In this document: positions 17,762 to 25,887 of the stretch, piece by piece | Layout: every line of letters begins with the position of its first letter | How positions within the stretch are numbered: the first letter of the stretch is position 1 | NCBI RefSeq assembly: GCF_003057615.1 | Contig: NZ_QAFW01000006.1 | Span: 1-64,000, forward strand | Length of the DNA: 64,000 nt | Direction: 5' to 3' | DNA from: Metalysinibacillus jejuensis | GTDB lineage: Bacteria; Bacillota; Bacilli; Bacillales_A; Planococcaceae | Notes under the pieces: model-generated | The model's input: the letters and a program-made list of their open reading frames with translations, nothing else | The model's database searches: none | Told to the model about the DNA's origin: nothing | Program-made: the position numbers and the translations under genes

Positions 17762-18549
17762 TGGAAAAATTCATTTATATTGTAGGCTCAGGTCCCGGAG
17801 ATCCGGATTTGATTACCGTAAAGGGCTTAAAAATTTTACAACAAGCCGATGTTGTGATGTACACAGACTCATTAGTGAGTGAAGAGCTTATTAAAAATGC
17901 TAAGCCAGATGCTGAAGTCGTTAAAACAGCAGGTATGCATTTGCAAGAAATGGTGGACTTTATGGTAGCGCGCGTTAACGCGGGTAAAGTCGTAGCGCGT
18001 ATGCATACAGGTGACCCTGCGATGTACGGTGCAACAATGGAACAAGTAGCATTGCTTAAAAAAGAAGGCATTGGCTATAAAATCATTCCAGGTGTAAGCT
18101 CGGTATTTGCCTCAGCAGCAGCTGTTGGCGCAGAGTTAACAGTACCTGATTTAACACAAACGCTTATTTTAACGCGTGCAGAAGGACGTACACCTGTACC
18201 TGAATTCGAAAAACTACGCGATTTAGCGAAGCACCATTCGACAATTGCGCTATTTTTAAGTGCAACATTAACGAAAAAAATCGTTAAAGAATTACAAGAT
18301 GCGGGTTGGAGCGATGATACACCAATCGCAGTCGTGCAACGTGCGACATGGCCAGACGAAAAAATCGTGCGTACAACGCTCGTTAATTTAGATGAGGATA
18401 TGCGCAAAAACGGCATCCGTAAGCACGCGATGATTTTAGCGGGCTGGGCGCTTGACCCTTCGATTTTAGAGAAGGATGAGTACCGTTCTAAGCTGTATGA
18501 CAAAACCTTTACGCATGGCTTCCGCAAGGGTGTGAAGGATAATGATTGA
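17761..18549 (+). CDS. cbiF: CbiF, cobalt-precorrin-4 C11-methyltransferase
   Basis: 262 residues of the tetrapyrrole methylase family, with IVGSGPGDPDLITVKG, DSLVSEEL, RMHTGDPAMYGAT and IIPGVSSVFASAA. The VMYTDSLV signature separates CbiF/CobM from CobA-type enzymes, which carry LYDRLV here. It starts one base within the cbiL stop. Confidence 0.94.
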   Translation: MEKFIYIVGSGPGDPDLITVKGLKILQQADVVMYTDSLVSEELIKNAKPDAEVVKTAGMHLQEMVDFMVARVNAGKVVARMHTGDPAMYGATMEQVALLKKEGIGYKIIPGVSSVFASAAAVGAELTVPDLTQTLILTRAEGRTPVPEFEKLRDLAKHHSTIALFLSATLTKKIVKELQDAGWSDDTPIAVVQRATWPDEKIVRTTLVNLDEDMRKNGIRKHAMILAGWALDPSILEKDEYRSKLYDKTFTHGFRKGVKDND

Positions 18550-19663
18550 GCTACAAGAGGGCATTATTCCAGAAGTAGATAAGCGCCACGACTACGCCAT
18601 TGTTTCGATTACGAAGCATGGCGTAGAAATGGGACGCAATCTGCACCAAACCTTCCCCAATGCTGATCTTTACTATATGGCAAAGTTTGAGCGCGGGGAC
18701 GAAAAACAGCGTCATATCCAACTGTTTACAGGCACAGTTCGTTTATTATTACCTGCATTATTTAAGCAGTATAAAGGTTTAATTTTAATTATTTCATTAG
18801 GTGCGGTTGTCCGTATGATTGCGCCAATTTTAGTTGATAAAAAGACAGACCCAGGCGTAGTCGTTGTTGATGACCGTGGTGAAAACGTCATTAGCGTACT
18901 ATCCGGTCACTTAGGCGGCGCAAATGAATTAACATATGAAGTAGCAGCAGCAATGAACGCGCGCCCTATTATTACAACAGCATCAGACGTGCAAAAAACG
19001 ATTCCGGTTGATTTATTTGGCTCGCGTTTTGGCTGGACATGGGATAGCGACGAAAAGCTAACGCCTGTTAGTGCTTCAGTTGTGAATGAAGAACATGTGG
19101 CTATTATTCAAGAGACAGGTGAGCGTGATTGGTGGATGCGCGATGTACCAATGCCCTCGCATATTAAAATTTACCCGAATTCGGCAGCGGTTATTGAGGC
19201 CAAGCCAGATGCGACGCTATGGATTACCGACCGTATCATTGAGCCGCATGAAGAAGTATTGCTAGAGAATGGTACGATTTTCCGACCAAAATCCATTGTC
19301 ATTGGTATGGGCTGTAACCGCGGTACATCAAAAGAGGAAATCCAAGCCGTTATTCAAGAGACGTTAGCGGAGCTTAAATTATCCGAAAAAAGCGTTAAGG
19401 CGCTTTGTACGATTGACTTGAAAAAAGATGAGGTCGGTTTCTTAGAAACAGTAGAAGAGAAAGAATGGGAGTTTATTACGTACACGCCAGAGGAGTTAAA
19501 TGAAATTGACTTTAACAACCCATCTGACGTTGTTTTTAAATATACAGGCGCGTACGGTGTGAGCGAACCAGCAGCACTGCGCTACTCAGGTGCAAGTGAA
19601 TTAGTGCTCGAAAAGAAAAAGTCAGGCAATGTGACGATTTCTGTAGCTAAAATACCGTTTTAA
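18542..19663 (+). CDS. cbiG: CbiG, cobalt-precorrin-5A hydrolase
   Basis: A 373-residue enzyme that opens the delta-lactone and releases the two-carbon fragment as acetaldehyde. It carries LIISLGAVVRMIAP, VVVVDDRGENVISVLSGHLGGAN and the C-terminal domain opening SIVIGMGCNRGTSKEEI. It overlaps cbiF by eight bases and precedes cbiA by 12. Confidence 0.94.
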   Translation: MIELQEGIIPEVDKRHDYAIVSITKHGVEMGRNLHQTFPNADLYYMAKFERGDEKQRHIQLFTGTVRLLLPALFKQYKGLILIISLGAVVRMIAPILVDKKTDPGVVVVDDRGENVISVLSGHLGGANELTYEVAAAMNARPIITTASDVQKTIPVDLFGSRFGWTWDSDEKLTPVSASVVNEEHVAIIQETGERDWWMRDVPMPSHIKIYPNSAAVIEAKPDATLWITDRIIEPHEEVLLENGTIFRPKSIVIGMGCNRGTSKEEIQAVIQETLAELKLSEKSVKALCTIDLKKDEVGFLETVEEKEWEFITYTPEELNEIDFNNPSDVVFKYTGAYGVSEPAALRYSGASELVLEKKKSGNVTISVAKIPF

Positions 19664-19675
19664 AGGGGGAGTTGT

Positions 19676-21031
19676 ATGCAAACGAATCGTTTTGTGATTG
19701 CAGGAACAGGTAGTGGTGTCGGCAAAACGACGTTTACGATTGGTTTACTCGCGGCGCTAAAACGTCGTGGTAAAACTGTACAAGGCTTTAAATGTGGGCC
19801 TGACTATATTGACCCAACGTATCATACGGCGGTTACAGGCCGCCCATCACGGAATATCGATAGCTTTATGTTTAGTGACGAAGCGGTGCGCGATGTCGTA
19901 GCACGCGCGAGCGCTGATGCAGACGTTGCAGTGATAGAAGGTGTTATGGGCTTTTACGACGGCAAATCACCGCTAGATGATAAGGGCTCGACCGCCGATA
20001 TTAGCGTAATTACCGAGAGCCCTGTCATTTTAATTGTCAATGCGGCAAGTATGGCGCGCAGTGTGGCGGCCATCGTTAAAGGTTTCCAAACCTTATCCGA
20101 TAAGCCTAATATTGTTGGGGTCATTGTGAACCAATTAGGAAGTGAAAGCCACTATAACATTGTAAAGACTGCGATTGAACAAGAGTGCCACATTCCAGTG
20201 CTAGGCTATTTAAAAAAGAATGCGGTATTAACCGTACCAAGTCGTCATTTAGGGCTAGTGCCTGCGATTGAACGCGGCGAGTTAGCTGACTTTTTTAACA
20301 CATTAGCCGACGCTATTGAAGAAAACATTGATATCGACAAGCTACTAACCGTAACAAAAGCACCAAAACTTAAAAAAGTAGCGAGTGTATTTGATGATAA
20401 CGTAGCAAAGCGTGCTGTCATTGCGGTAGCACGTGATGCGGCTTTTAACTTTTATTACGAAGAAAACCTTGCCATTTTACGTGCCCGTGGTGCCGAACTC
20501 AAGTTCTTTTCACCATTAGCTAATGAGCCAGTACCAGCAGATGCACAGGGGCTTTACCTTGGCGGTGGCTTCCCAGAGGAGTACGCGGCCACATTAGCGC
20601 AAAATACGATAGCAAATGATGCGATTAAACAAGCGATTGCGCGCGGGGTAGTGACGCTTGCAGAGTGCGGCGGTTATATGTATTTAACCGAAGCAATTAC
20701 GACAACATCAGGTGAACGTATACCGATGCTTGGCATAATTGCGGGAGAAGTCGCGATGCAACAAAAACTTGCGGCGTTAGGCTACCGCGAAATTTTTGGG
20801 CGGAAAGGTAACTTTTTACTCGGCGAAAATGAAGAAGCGCGTGGGCATGAATTTCATTATTCAAAATATACAGGTGAGCAACAGCCTGCCTATGCGACAA
20901 AAGGGCGTTTCGGTAAAAAAGAAGAAGGCTATTTAACGCCGACACTTGTAGCAGGATATGCCCATTTCCACTTCTTATCAAACCCGGCGATGGCAGACAA
21001 TTGGCTAACGGCATGTGAGGCAGTGCAATGA
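19676..21031 (+). CDS. cbiA: CbiA, cobyrinate a,c-diamide synthase
   Basis: A 451-residue glutamine- and ATP-dependent amidotransferase. The N-terminus is a P-loop domain (AGTGSGVGKTTFTIGLL, then KCGPDYIDPTYH). The C-terminal GATase-like domain carries the nucleophilic cysteine in TLAECGGYMYL and a histidine in AGYAHFHF. The ribosome site AAAGGGGGAG precedes ATG. ATGA overlap with the next gene. Confidence 0.94.
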   Translation: MQTNRFVIAGTGSGVGKTTFTIGLLAALKRRGKTVQGFKCGPDYIDPTYHTAVTGRPSRNIDSFMFSDEAVRDVVARASADADVAVIEGVMGFYDGKSPLDDKGSTADISVITESPVILIVNAASMARSVAAIVKGFQTLSDKPNIVGVIVNQLGSESHYNIVKTAIEQECHIPVLGYLKKNAVLTVPSRHLGLVPAIERGELADFFNTLADAIEENIDIDKLLTVTKAPKLKKVASVFDDNVAKRAVIAVARDAAFNFYYEENLAILRARGAELKFFSPLANEPVPADAQGLYLGGGFPEEYAATLAQNTIANDAIKQAIARGVVTLAECGGYMYLTEAITTTSGERIPMLGIIAGEVAMQQKLAALGYREIFGRKGNFLLGENEEARGHEFHYSKYTGEQQPAYATKGRFGKKEEGYLTPTLVAGYAHFHFLSNPAMADNWLTACEAVQ

Positions 21032-21669
21032 CACATGTACCGGTAATGCTAAACCTTACGAATCAGGCGGTATTACTTGTCGGTGGTGGGCACGTCGCTT
21101 GGCAAAAGTATCGTACACTCGCCCAAAGTGGTGCGCGTATTACCGTAGTGAGCCCTGAATTGCATCCTAAAATGCAAGCGCTTTGTGAAGAAGGGGCATT
21201 TGTGTGGCAAGCACGTGCGTTTGAAGCAAGCGATGTTGTAGGAAAGCTCGTTATTTTTGCGGCAACAGACGACGAAGCAGTCAATGCAGCGGTGCAAGAA
21301 GCGGCACTACCGACACAACTCGTCAATCGGACGGATAAGGCGATGCATAGTAATTTTTTATCGACCGCTACTGTACAGCGTGGCGACTTAGTAATTGCTG
21401 TGTCAACGAATGGCGCAAATCCAGGACTTGCGCGCAAAATTAAGCAACAGTTAGACGAGCAATTTGACGACCATTATGAAGCGTATGTCGCATTTTTAGC
21501 CGAGGCGCGTTTACGTATTCTCGCAGTTACAGAAAAGGGCGTGAAGCGCAATGTTGCGTTACGCCAATTGTTAGACGATCAAATTTTAACATGGGTACAA
21601 CAAGGGAACAGGCAAGCATGCGATGACTTTGTGGCACAGCTCATAGAAGGAGTAAGATATGACAGGTAA
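21028..21669 (+). CDS. sirC: SirC-like precorrin-2 dehydrogenase
   Basis: A 213-residue NAD-dependent enzyme that oxidises precorrin-2 to sirohydrochlorin, the substrate of CbiX. It has a Rossmann start (AVLLVGGGHVAWQKYRTL, then ITVVSPEL), the LVNRTD stretch and STNGANPGLARKIKQQL, as in SirC and the CysG N-terminal domain. A ferrochelatase role is also possible in this family. It overlaps cobA by 11 bases. I recall the B. megaterium cobI operon as lacking this gene at this spot, so its presence is a small difference. Confidence 0.88.
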   Translation: MTHVPVMLNLTNQAVLLVGGGHVAWQKYRTLAQSGARITVVSPELHPKMQALCEEGAFVWQARAFEASDVVGKLVIFAATDDEAVNAAVQEAALPTQLVNRTDKAMHSNFLSTATVQRGDLVIAVSTNGANPGLARKIKQQLDEQFDDHYEAYVAFLAEARLRILAVTEKGVKRNVALRQLLDDQILTWVQQGNRQACDDFVAQLIEGVRYDR

Positions 21670-22402
21670 AGTATATTTAGTAGGTGCAGGCCCAGGCGAC
21701 CCGAAGCTTATTACAGTTAAAGGGCTAGAGTGCATTCAACAAGCAGATGTCATTTTGTATGATCGCTTAGTCAATAAAGCATTGCTTGAACATGCTAAGC
21801 CAACAGCTGAGTTAATCTTTTGTGGCAAATCCCCAGGCAGACACCATTTAATCCAAGACGAAATCCATGAGGTACTCGTGGAAAAAGCGAATGAAGGTAA
21901 AGTGGTTACACGTTTAAAAGGCGGCGACCCTTGTGTGTTTGGTCGCGGCGCAGAAGAGGCAGAAGTTTGCGCCAATGCCAATATCCCATTTGAATTTGTG
22001 CCAGGGATTACAGCAGGCATTGCAGCACCGCAGTATGCAGGTATTCCGGTTACGCATCGTGACCATGCGGCAAGCTTTGCGATTGTTACAGGGCATGGCC
22101 GTGCCGAAAAGGGACAGGATTATTTAAACTGGGAAGCACTTGCAACGGGCATTGATACCATTGCCTTTTATATGAGCGTTGGCAACCTTGCTTATATTAC
22201 TTCACAACTCATTGCCCACGGACGCAAAGCAACAACGCCAGTTGCGGTAATCGAGTGGGGCACAACAGAAAAACAGCGTACAATTACAGGCACACTCGAA
22301 ACGATTGCACAGGATATTGTAGCTAGTGGTTTGCAAAATCCATCTATGGTGCTCGTGGGTGATGTCGTAAGCATGCGCGAAAAAATTAAATGGTTTGAAT
22401 AA
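21659..22402 (+). CDS. cobA: CobA, uroporphyrinogen-III C-methyltransferase (SUMT)
   Basis: A 247-residue enzyme that makes precorrin-2 by two methylations and so feeds SirC. The family blocks are complete: LVGAGPGDPKLITVKG, VILYDRLV, GKSPGRHH, RLKGGDPCVFGRG, and VPGITAGIAAPQYAGIPVTH. It is single-domain, since the dehydrogenase is the separate gene before it. The ribosome site GGAG is within the end of sirC. Confidence 0.95.
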   Translation: MTGKVYLVGAGPGDPKLITVKGLECIQQADVILYDRLVNKALLEHAKPTAELIFCGKSPGRHHLIQDEIHEVLVEKANEGKVVTRLKGGDPCVFGRGAEEAEVCANANIPFEFVPGITAGIAAPQYAGIPVTHRDHAASFAIVTGHGRAEKGQDYLNWEALATGIDTIAFYMSVGNLAYITSQLIAHGRKATTPVAVIEWGTTEKQRTITGTLETIAQDIVASGLQNPSMVLVGDVVSMREKIKWFE

Positions 22403-22414
22403 GGAGAGAGACAA

Positions 22415-22978
22415 ATGTCAATTTTCACAGCATTAGAAAAGCGTCGTGCCATTCGTAACTATACGGATCAGCCAGTAGAACGCGAAAAAATCGAACAAAT
22501 TTTAGCGGCAGCTGTGCAAGCGCCGAATGATAAAAATCGTGAGCCTTGGCGCTTTTACGTCGTACAAGGCGATGCACTGAAGCGCTACGAACAAGTGGCA
22601 ACCGCTTATTTAGAGGAGCGCTTCCCGACGAAGCCACATTTAGTAGAGAGCTCATTAAAAGTCATTAAAACAACACCGACTGTCATCGTCGTAACGTCGG
22701 CTATCGTTGAAGGTGACGAGGGCGCAACAAAGGATAACGTCTTTGCGGTATGTGCGGCAATTCAATCGATGTGGTTAGCGGCAGATGAGCTAGGACTAGG
22801 CTTTGTTTGGCGTACACGCGGCGTTGGCTTAGTACATGACGTACGCATGCACCAGTTTATTAATGCAGGTGAAGACGAACAAGTTGTCGGTACCATTTTC
22901 ATGGGTTACCCAGCAGAAGACAATAAACTCGGCGACAAAAAACGTACGCCAGCTGAGGAGAAAACCGTATGGCTGTAA
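22415..22978 (+). CDS. Nitroreductase-family flavoprotein in the cobalamin operon
   Basis: 187 residues of the FMN nitroreductase fold: EKRRAIRNYTDQPVE, AAVQAPNDKNREPWRFYVV and a late GTIFMGYPAEDN. It lacks the features I associate with BluB, so it is probably not the dimethylbenzimidazole synthase. By position it corresponds to cbiY of B. megaterium, as I recall that operon; the identity is not checked. Just upstream of the adenosyltransferase, a flavoprotein could reduce Co(II) to Co(I), but this is inference. It overlaps the next gene by ten bases. Confidence 0.75.
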   Translation: MSIFTALEKRRAIRNYTDQPVEREKIEQILAAAVQAPNDKNREPWRFYVVQGDALKRYEQVATAYLEERFPTKPHLVESSLKVIKTTPTVIVVTSAIVEGDEGATKDNVFAVCAAIQSMWLAADELGLGFVWRTRGVGLVHDVRMHQFINAGEDEQVVGTIFMGYPAEDNKLGDKKRTPAEEKTVWL

Positions 22979-23508
22979 AACGAGGTTTATTTTTAATGTA
23001 TACCGGCGATGGTAAAGGTAAAACAACAGCTTCACTCGGTGTAACTTTACGTGCGATTGGGCGTGGCTTAAACGTGCGCTATATGCAATTTATTAAGTCA
23101 CCTGAGCGCACGTACGGCGAAAAAATCGCCTTAAAAAAGCTCGGCGTTGAGATGGAACAAATGGGCATTGGCTTTACGTGGACAAAAACGCCAGAGGAGC
23201 ACCGCGAGGCATTACAAATCGCGTGGGCCAAAGCCAAGGCAGCCTTAGCGGATGAGTCTATTGATTTACTCGTACTCGACGAACTAAATAATGCGTTAGC
23301 GATCACGAAGTTTCCGATTGACGATGTATTGCCTTTAGCTGAAGTAATTGAGGCCATTCAAAACCGCCCAGCAGGCATGCATTTAGTCATTACAGGTCGT
23401 AGCGCTAAACAACAGCTAATTGATTTAGCAGACTTAGTGTCTACCATTGAAGCAACTAAACATTATTACGAGGAAGGTATACCTGCAGTAAAGGGGCTGG
23501 AGTTTTAA
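22969..23508 (+). CDS. btuR: Cob(I)yrinic acid a,c-diamide adenosyltransferase
   Basis: A 179-residue CobA/CobO/BtuR-type enzyme that attaches the adenosyl ligand to Co(I) corrinoids. It has the modified P-loop YTGDGKGKTTASLG at residues 11-24, VRYMQFIKS, DLLVLDELNNAL and VITGRSA. It has one-base coupling to cbiP (TAATG). Also called cobO. Confidence 0.94.
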   Translation: MAVKRGLFLMYTGDGKGKTTASLGVTLRAIGRGLNVRYMQFIKSPERTYGEKIALKKLGVEMEQMGIGFTWTKTPEEHREALQIAWAKAKAALADESIDLLVLDELNNALAITKFPIDDVLPLAEVIEAIQNRPAGMHLVITGRSAKQQLIDLADLVSTIEATKHYYEEGIPAVKGLEF

Positions 23509-24995
23509 TGGCAACTTCTATTATGGTACAAGGTACTGCGTCAGACGTCGGCAAAAGCATGATTTGCACGGCGCTCTGCCGCATTTTTTTACAAGACGGC
23601 TATAAAGTGGTGCCGTTTAAATCACAAAATATGGCGCTTAACTCCTTCGTGACACAAGACGGTGGCGAAATTGGGCGCGCGCAAGGCGTACAGGCGGAGG
23701 CAGCGGGCGTAGTAGCGGATACGCATATGAACCCGATTTTACTCAAGCCTAAGCAAGATATGGTATCAGAGGTCATTGTACACGGCAAACATTTTTTAGA
23801 TATGACAGCGACAAGCTACCGTAATGAGTTTGTACATAAAGCGCTACCCATTATCGAAAAATCCGTGCGTAAATTACAGGCAGAGTACGACATTATTGTG
23901 CTAGAGGGCGCAGGTAGCCCAGCTGAAATTAACTTAAAAGACCGTGACATTGCCAATATGCGAATGGCGCATATGAGCGATGCTGCTGTAGTATTAGTTG
24001 CTGATATTGACCGCGGTGGCGTTTTTGCGTCAATTATTGGTACGTTGGCATTACTTGATGAGGATGAGCGTGCGCGTGTCAAAGGGTTAATTATTAATAA
24101 ATTTCGTGGCATGCGTGAGTTATTAGATGATGGCATTGAGTGGGTAGAGCGCGAAACAGGCATACCTGTGCTTGGCGTTGTGCCATATATTGATGTCAAT
24201 ATCGAAGCAGAAGACTCACTTGCGCTATCTTCACTGCGTTTTAAAAAGCCAAAAGCAGGCGAGTTTGCGTTAGATATTGTGATGATTCGTTTACCGCGTA
24301 TTTCAAACTTTACAGATATTGACCCGTTCTTTGACGAGCCAGAGGTTGGCGTACGTTTAGTAGCTAAGGTGCGTGAGCTTGGTACACCTGATTTGATCGT
24401 GCTACCTGGCACAAAAGCTACACTCGATGATTTGGCATGGCTACGCAAGGAAGGATTTGACGAAGCCATTCAGGCGCTAGCAGCACGTGGCACAAAAATC
24501 ATTGGTATTTGCGGTGGCTTCCAAATGCTTGGCGAGACGCTAACAGATCCTGATGCCGTTGAAGGCGACGGCACAGCAGCTAAAGGGCTAGGGTTACTCC
24601 CAGTAGCGACGGTTTTTTCGGCAGGCAAAAAAACGGTACAAATGACAGGAGAGCGCAACGGCTTATCATTAACAGGGTACGAAATTCATTTAGGCGAAAC
24701 GACGTTACTTGGTGGCGAGCCATTTATGACATTAGCCGATGGTCGCGTAGACGGAGCTGTTGTGAATAACGAACAAATTATTGGTACGTATTTCCACGGC
24801 TTATTCCATAACCGTACGTATACCCGTGCTTTAGTAAACGCAATGCGTGCGGATAAAGGATTATCCCCATTACCTAGTGACGTGAAAAGTGATAGTGAAC
24901 GCCGCGAGGAAGCCTATAATATGGTGGCTGACCACCTGCGTGAACACGTAGATATGGCAAAAGTGTATGACATTATGAACATTGAAAGAGGTTAA
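23508..24995 (+). CDS. cbiP: Adenosylcobyric acid synthase (CbiP/CobQ)
   Basis: A 495-residue glutamine-dependent amidotransferase that amidates positions b, d, e and g. The N-terminal ATP domain has GTASDVGKSMICTALCR and FKSQNMALNS. The C-terminal glutaminase has the cysteine in IIGICGGFQMLGE and the histidine in GTYFHGLFHN. It is the last recognised pathway enzyme here; CbiB, CobU, CobS and CobC are not in the window. Confidence 0.95.
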   Translation: MATSIMVQGTASDVGKSMICTALCRIFLQDGYKVVPFKSQNMALNSFVTQDGGEIGRAQGVQAEAAGVVADTHMNPILLKPKQDMVSEVIVHGKHFLDMTATSYRNEFVHKALPIIEKSVRKLQAEYDIIVLEGAGSPAEINLKDRDIANMRMAHMSDAAVVLVADIDRGGVFASIIGTLALLDEDERARVKGLIINKFRGMRELLDDGIEWVERETGIPVLGVVPYIDVNIEAEDSLALSSLRFKKPKAGEFALDIVMIRLPRISNFTDIDPFFDEPEVGVRLVAKVRELGTPDLIVLPGTKATLDDLAWLRKEGFDEAIQALAARGTKIIGICGGFQMLGETLTDPDAVEGDGTAAKGLGLLPVATVFSAGKKTVQMTGERNGLSLTGYEIHLGETTLLGGEPFMTLADGRVDGAVVNNEQIIGTYFHGLFHNRTYTRALVNAMRADKGLSPLPSDVKSDSERREEAYNMVADHLREHVDMAKVYDIMNIERG

Positions 24996-24998
24996 GCG

Positions 24999-25832
24999 AT
25001 GAGACGTGGACCATTAGCGATTGATTTTGCAGATTTATGGCGAGAAGGCATGAAGGACTGGACAGGTAAGTTACCAGAGCGCATGGTAGATGATAGCCTA
25101 GAGGAAGCCTTTTGGGCACAATCGATGGCAAAAAAACAAGCAGGTAAAACCGATCCTTACGCGGACGAAATTTTTGCGGTACTGAGTAAACATATTGCAC
25201 TGCACCACCACGTGGCGGAAATTGGACCAGGTTGGGGTAACTATACCTTTCCCACACTCGAAACAGCACAGCACGTAACGTGTATTGATAGCTCGGAGGC
25301 CGTACTGAGCTACCTGCAAATGTGCTGCGGTGAGATGCTGTTAGACAATGCAGATTTTGTGCACGCCAAGTGGGAGAGCTATGACGTACCAAAAACGTAT
25401 GACGTTATTTTTGGCGTTAACTGTTTTTACCGCATGCTAGATATTAAAGAAACACTTGAGCGCATGAATCAATTCGCCACAGAAAAAGCCATTATCGGCA
25501 TGACCAGTGGTCCCATTCAGCCGCATTATTTAGCGCTTGAGCGCATGGGTTACACTATCAAGCATCCGCGCCGTGACTATATTGACTTAGTTAATATTTT
25601 ATATGGCATGGGCATATTTGCTTCTGTGGAGTTAGTGCCATTAAAGCGCACGTATGTGTATGATACGCTCGATGAATTACTCCAAAAACAAAGTGTAAAG
25701 GCATTAGACAAACCCTTCACCCGTGAAGATTTACTAACCGCCTTAACCCCATTTATTGAAGAAGTCGATGGCAAATGGCATTACCCGCATGATTTCCATG
25801 CGGCACTCATTAGTTGGATACCACAAAATTAA
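24999..25832 (+). CDS. Class I SAM-dependent methyltransferase, function unknown, end of cobalamin operon
   Basis: A 277-residue protein with Rossmann methyltransferase motif I VAEIGPGWGNYTF near residue 75 and an acidic motif II (TCIDSSEAVLSYL), then YDVIFGVNCFYRM as motif IV/V. The N-terminal ~65 residues are helical and the C-terminal 100 residues (QPHYLALERMGYTI, HPRRDYIDLVNIL) do not match a methylase I know. It begins three bases after the cbiP stop, so it should be under the same cobalamin riboswitch. It is not one of the known ring methylases, which have a different fold. Substrate unknown; a corrinoid, a lower-ligand precursor or an unrelated acceptor are all possible. Confidence 0.7.
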   Translation: MRRGPLAIDFADLWREGMKDWTGKLPERMVDDSLEEAFWAQSMAKKQAGKTDPYADEIFAVLSKHIALHHHVAEIGPGWGNYTFPTLETAQHVTCIDSSEAVLSYLQMCCGEMLLDNADFVHAKWESYDVPKTYDVIFGVNCFYRMLDIKETLERMNQFATEKAIIGMTSGPIQPHYLALERMGYTIKHPRRDYIDLVNILYGMGIFASVELVPLKRTYVYDTLDELLQKQSVKALDKPFTREDLLTALTPFIEEVDGKWHYPHDFHAALISWIPQN

Positions 25833-25887
25833 CAACTGTGCGAACCCCAAGTGCCCATAAAAAGGCTAGGAGGTTCGCACAGTTGTT
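25831..25887 (+). terminator. Large perfect hairpin after the cobalamin operon, candidate terminator or translational block
   Basis: Arms of 16 bases (25831-25846 and 25872-25887) are exact inverse complements around a 25-nt loop, starting on the stop codon of the methyltransferase. Four Ts end the right arm, so termination is possible but the T tract is short. An AGGAGG at 25868-25873 and an in-frame TTG at 25883-25885 lie at and inside the right arm, so the same hairpin could hide the start of the next gene. Confidence 0.6.

Noticed and set aside
22415-22978. BluB, dimethylbenzimidazole synthase
   Set aside because: The protein is a nitroreductase but is short and lacks the sequence features I know for BluB.
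25831-25887. Terminal inverted repeats of a small mobile element
   Set aside because: The arms enclose only 25 bases, no target duplication was seen, and the place directly on a stop codon fits a terminator or translational hairpin better.
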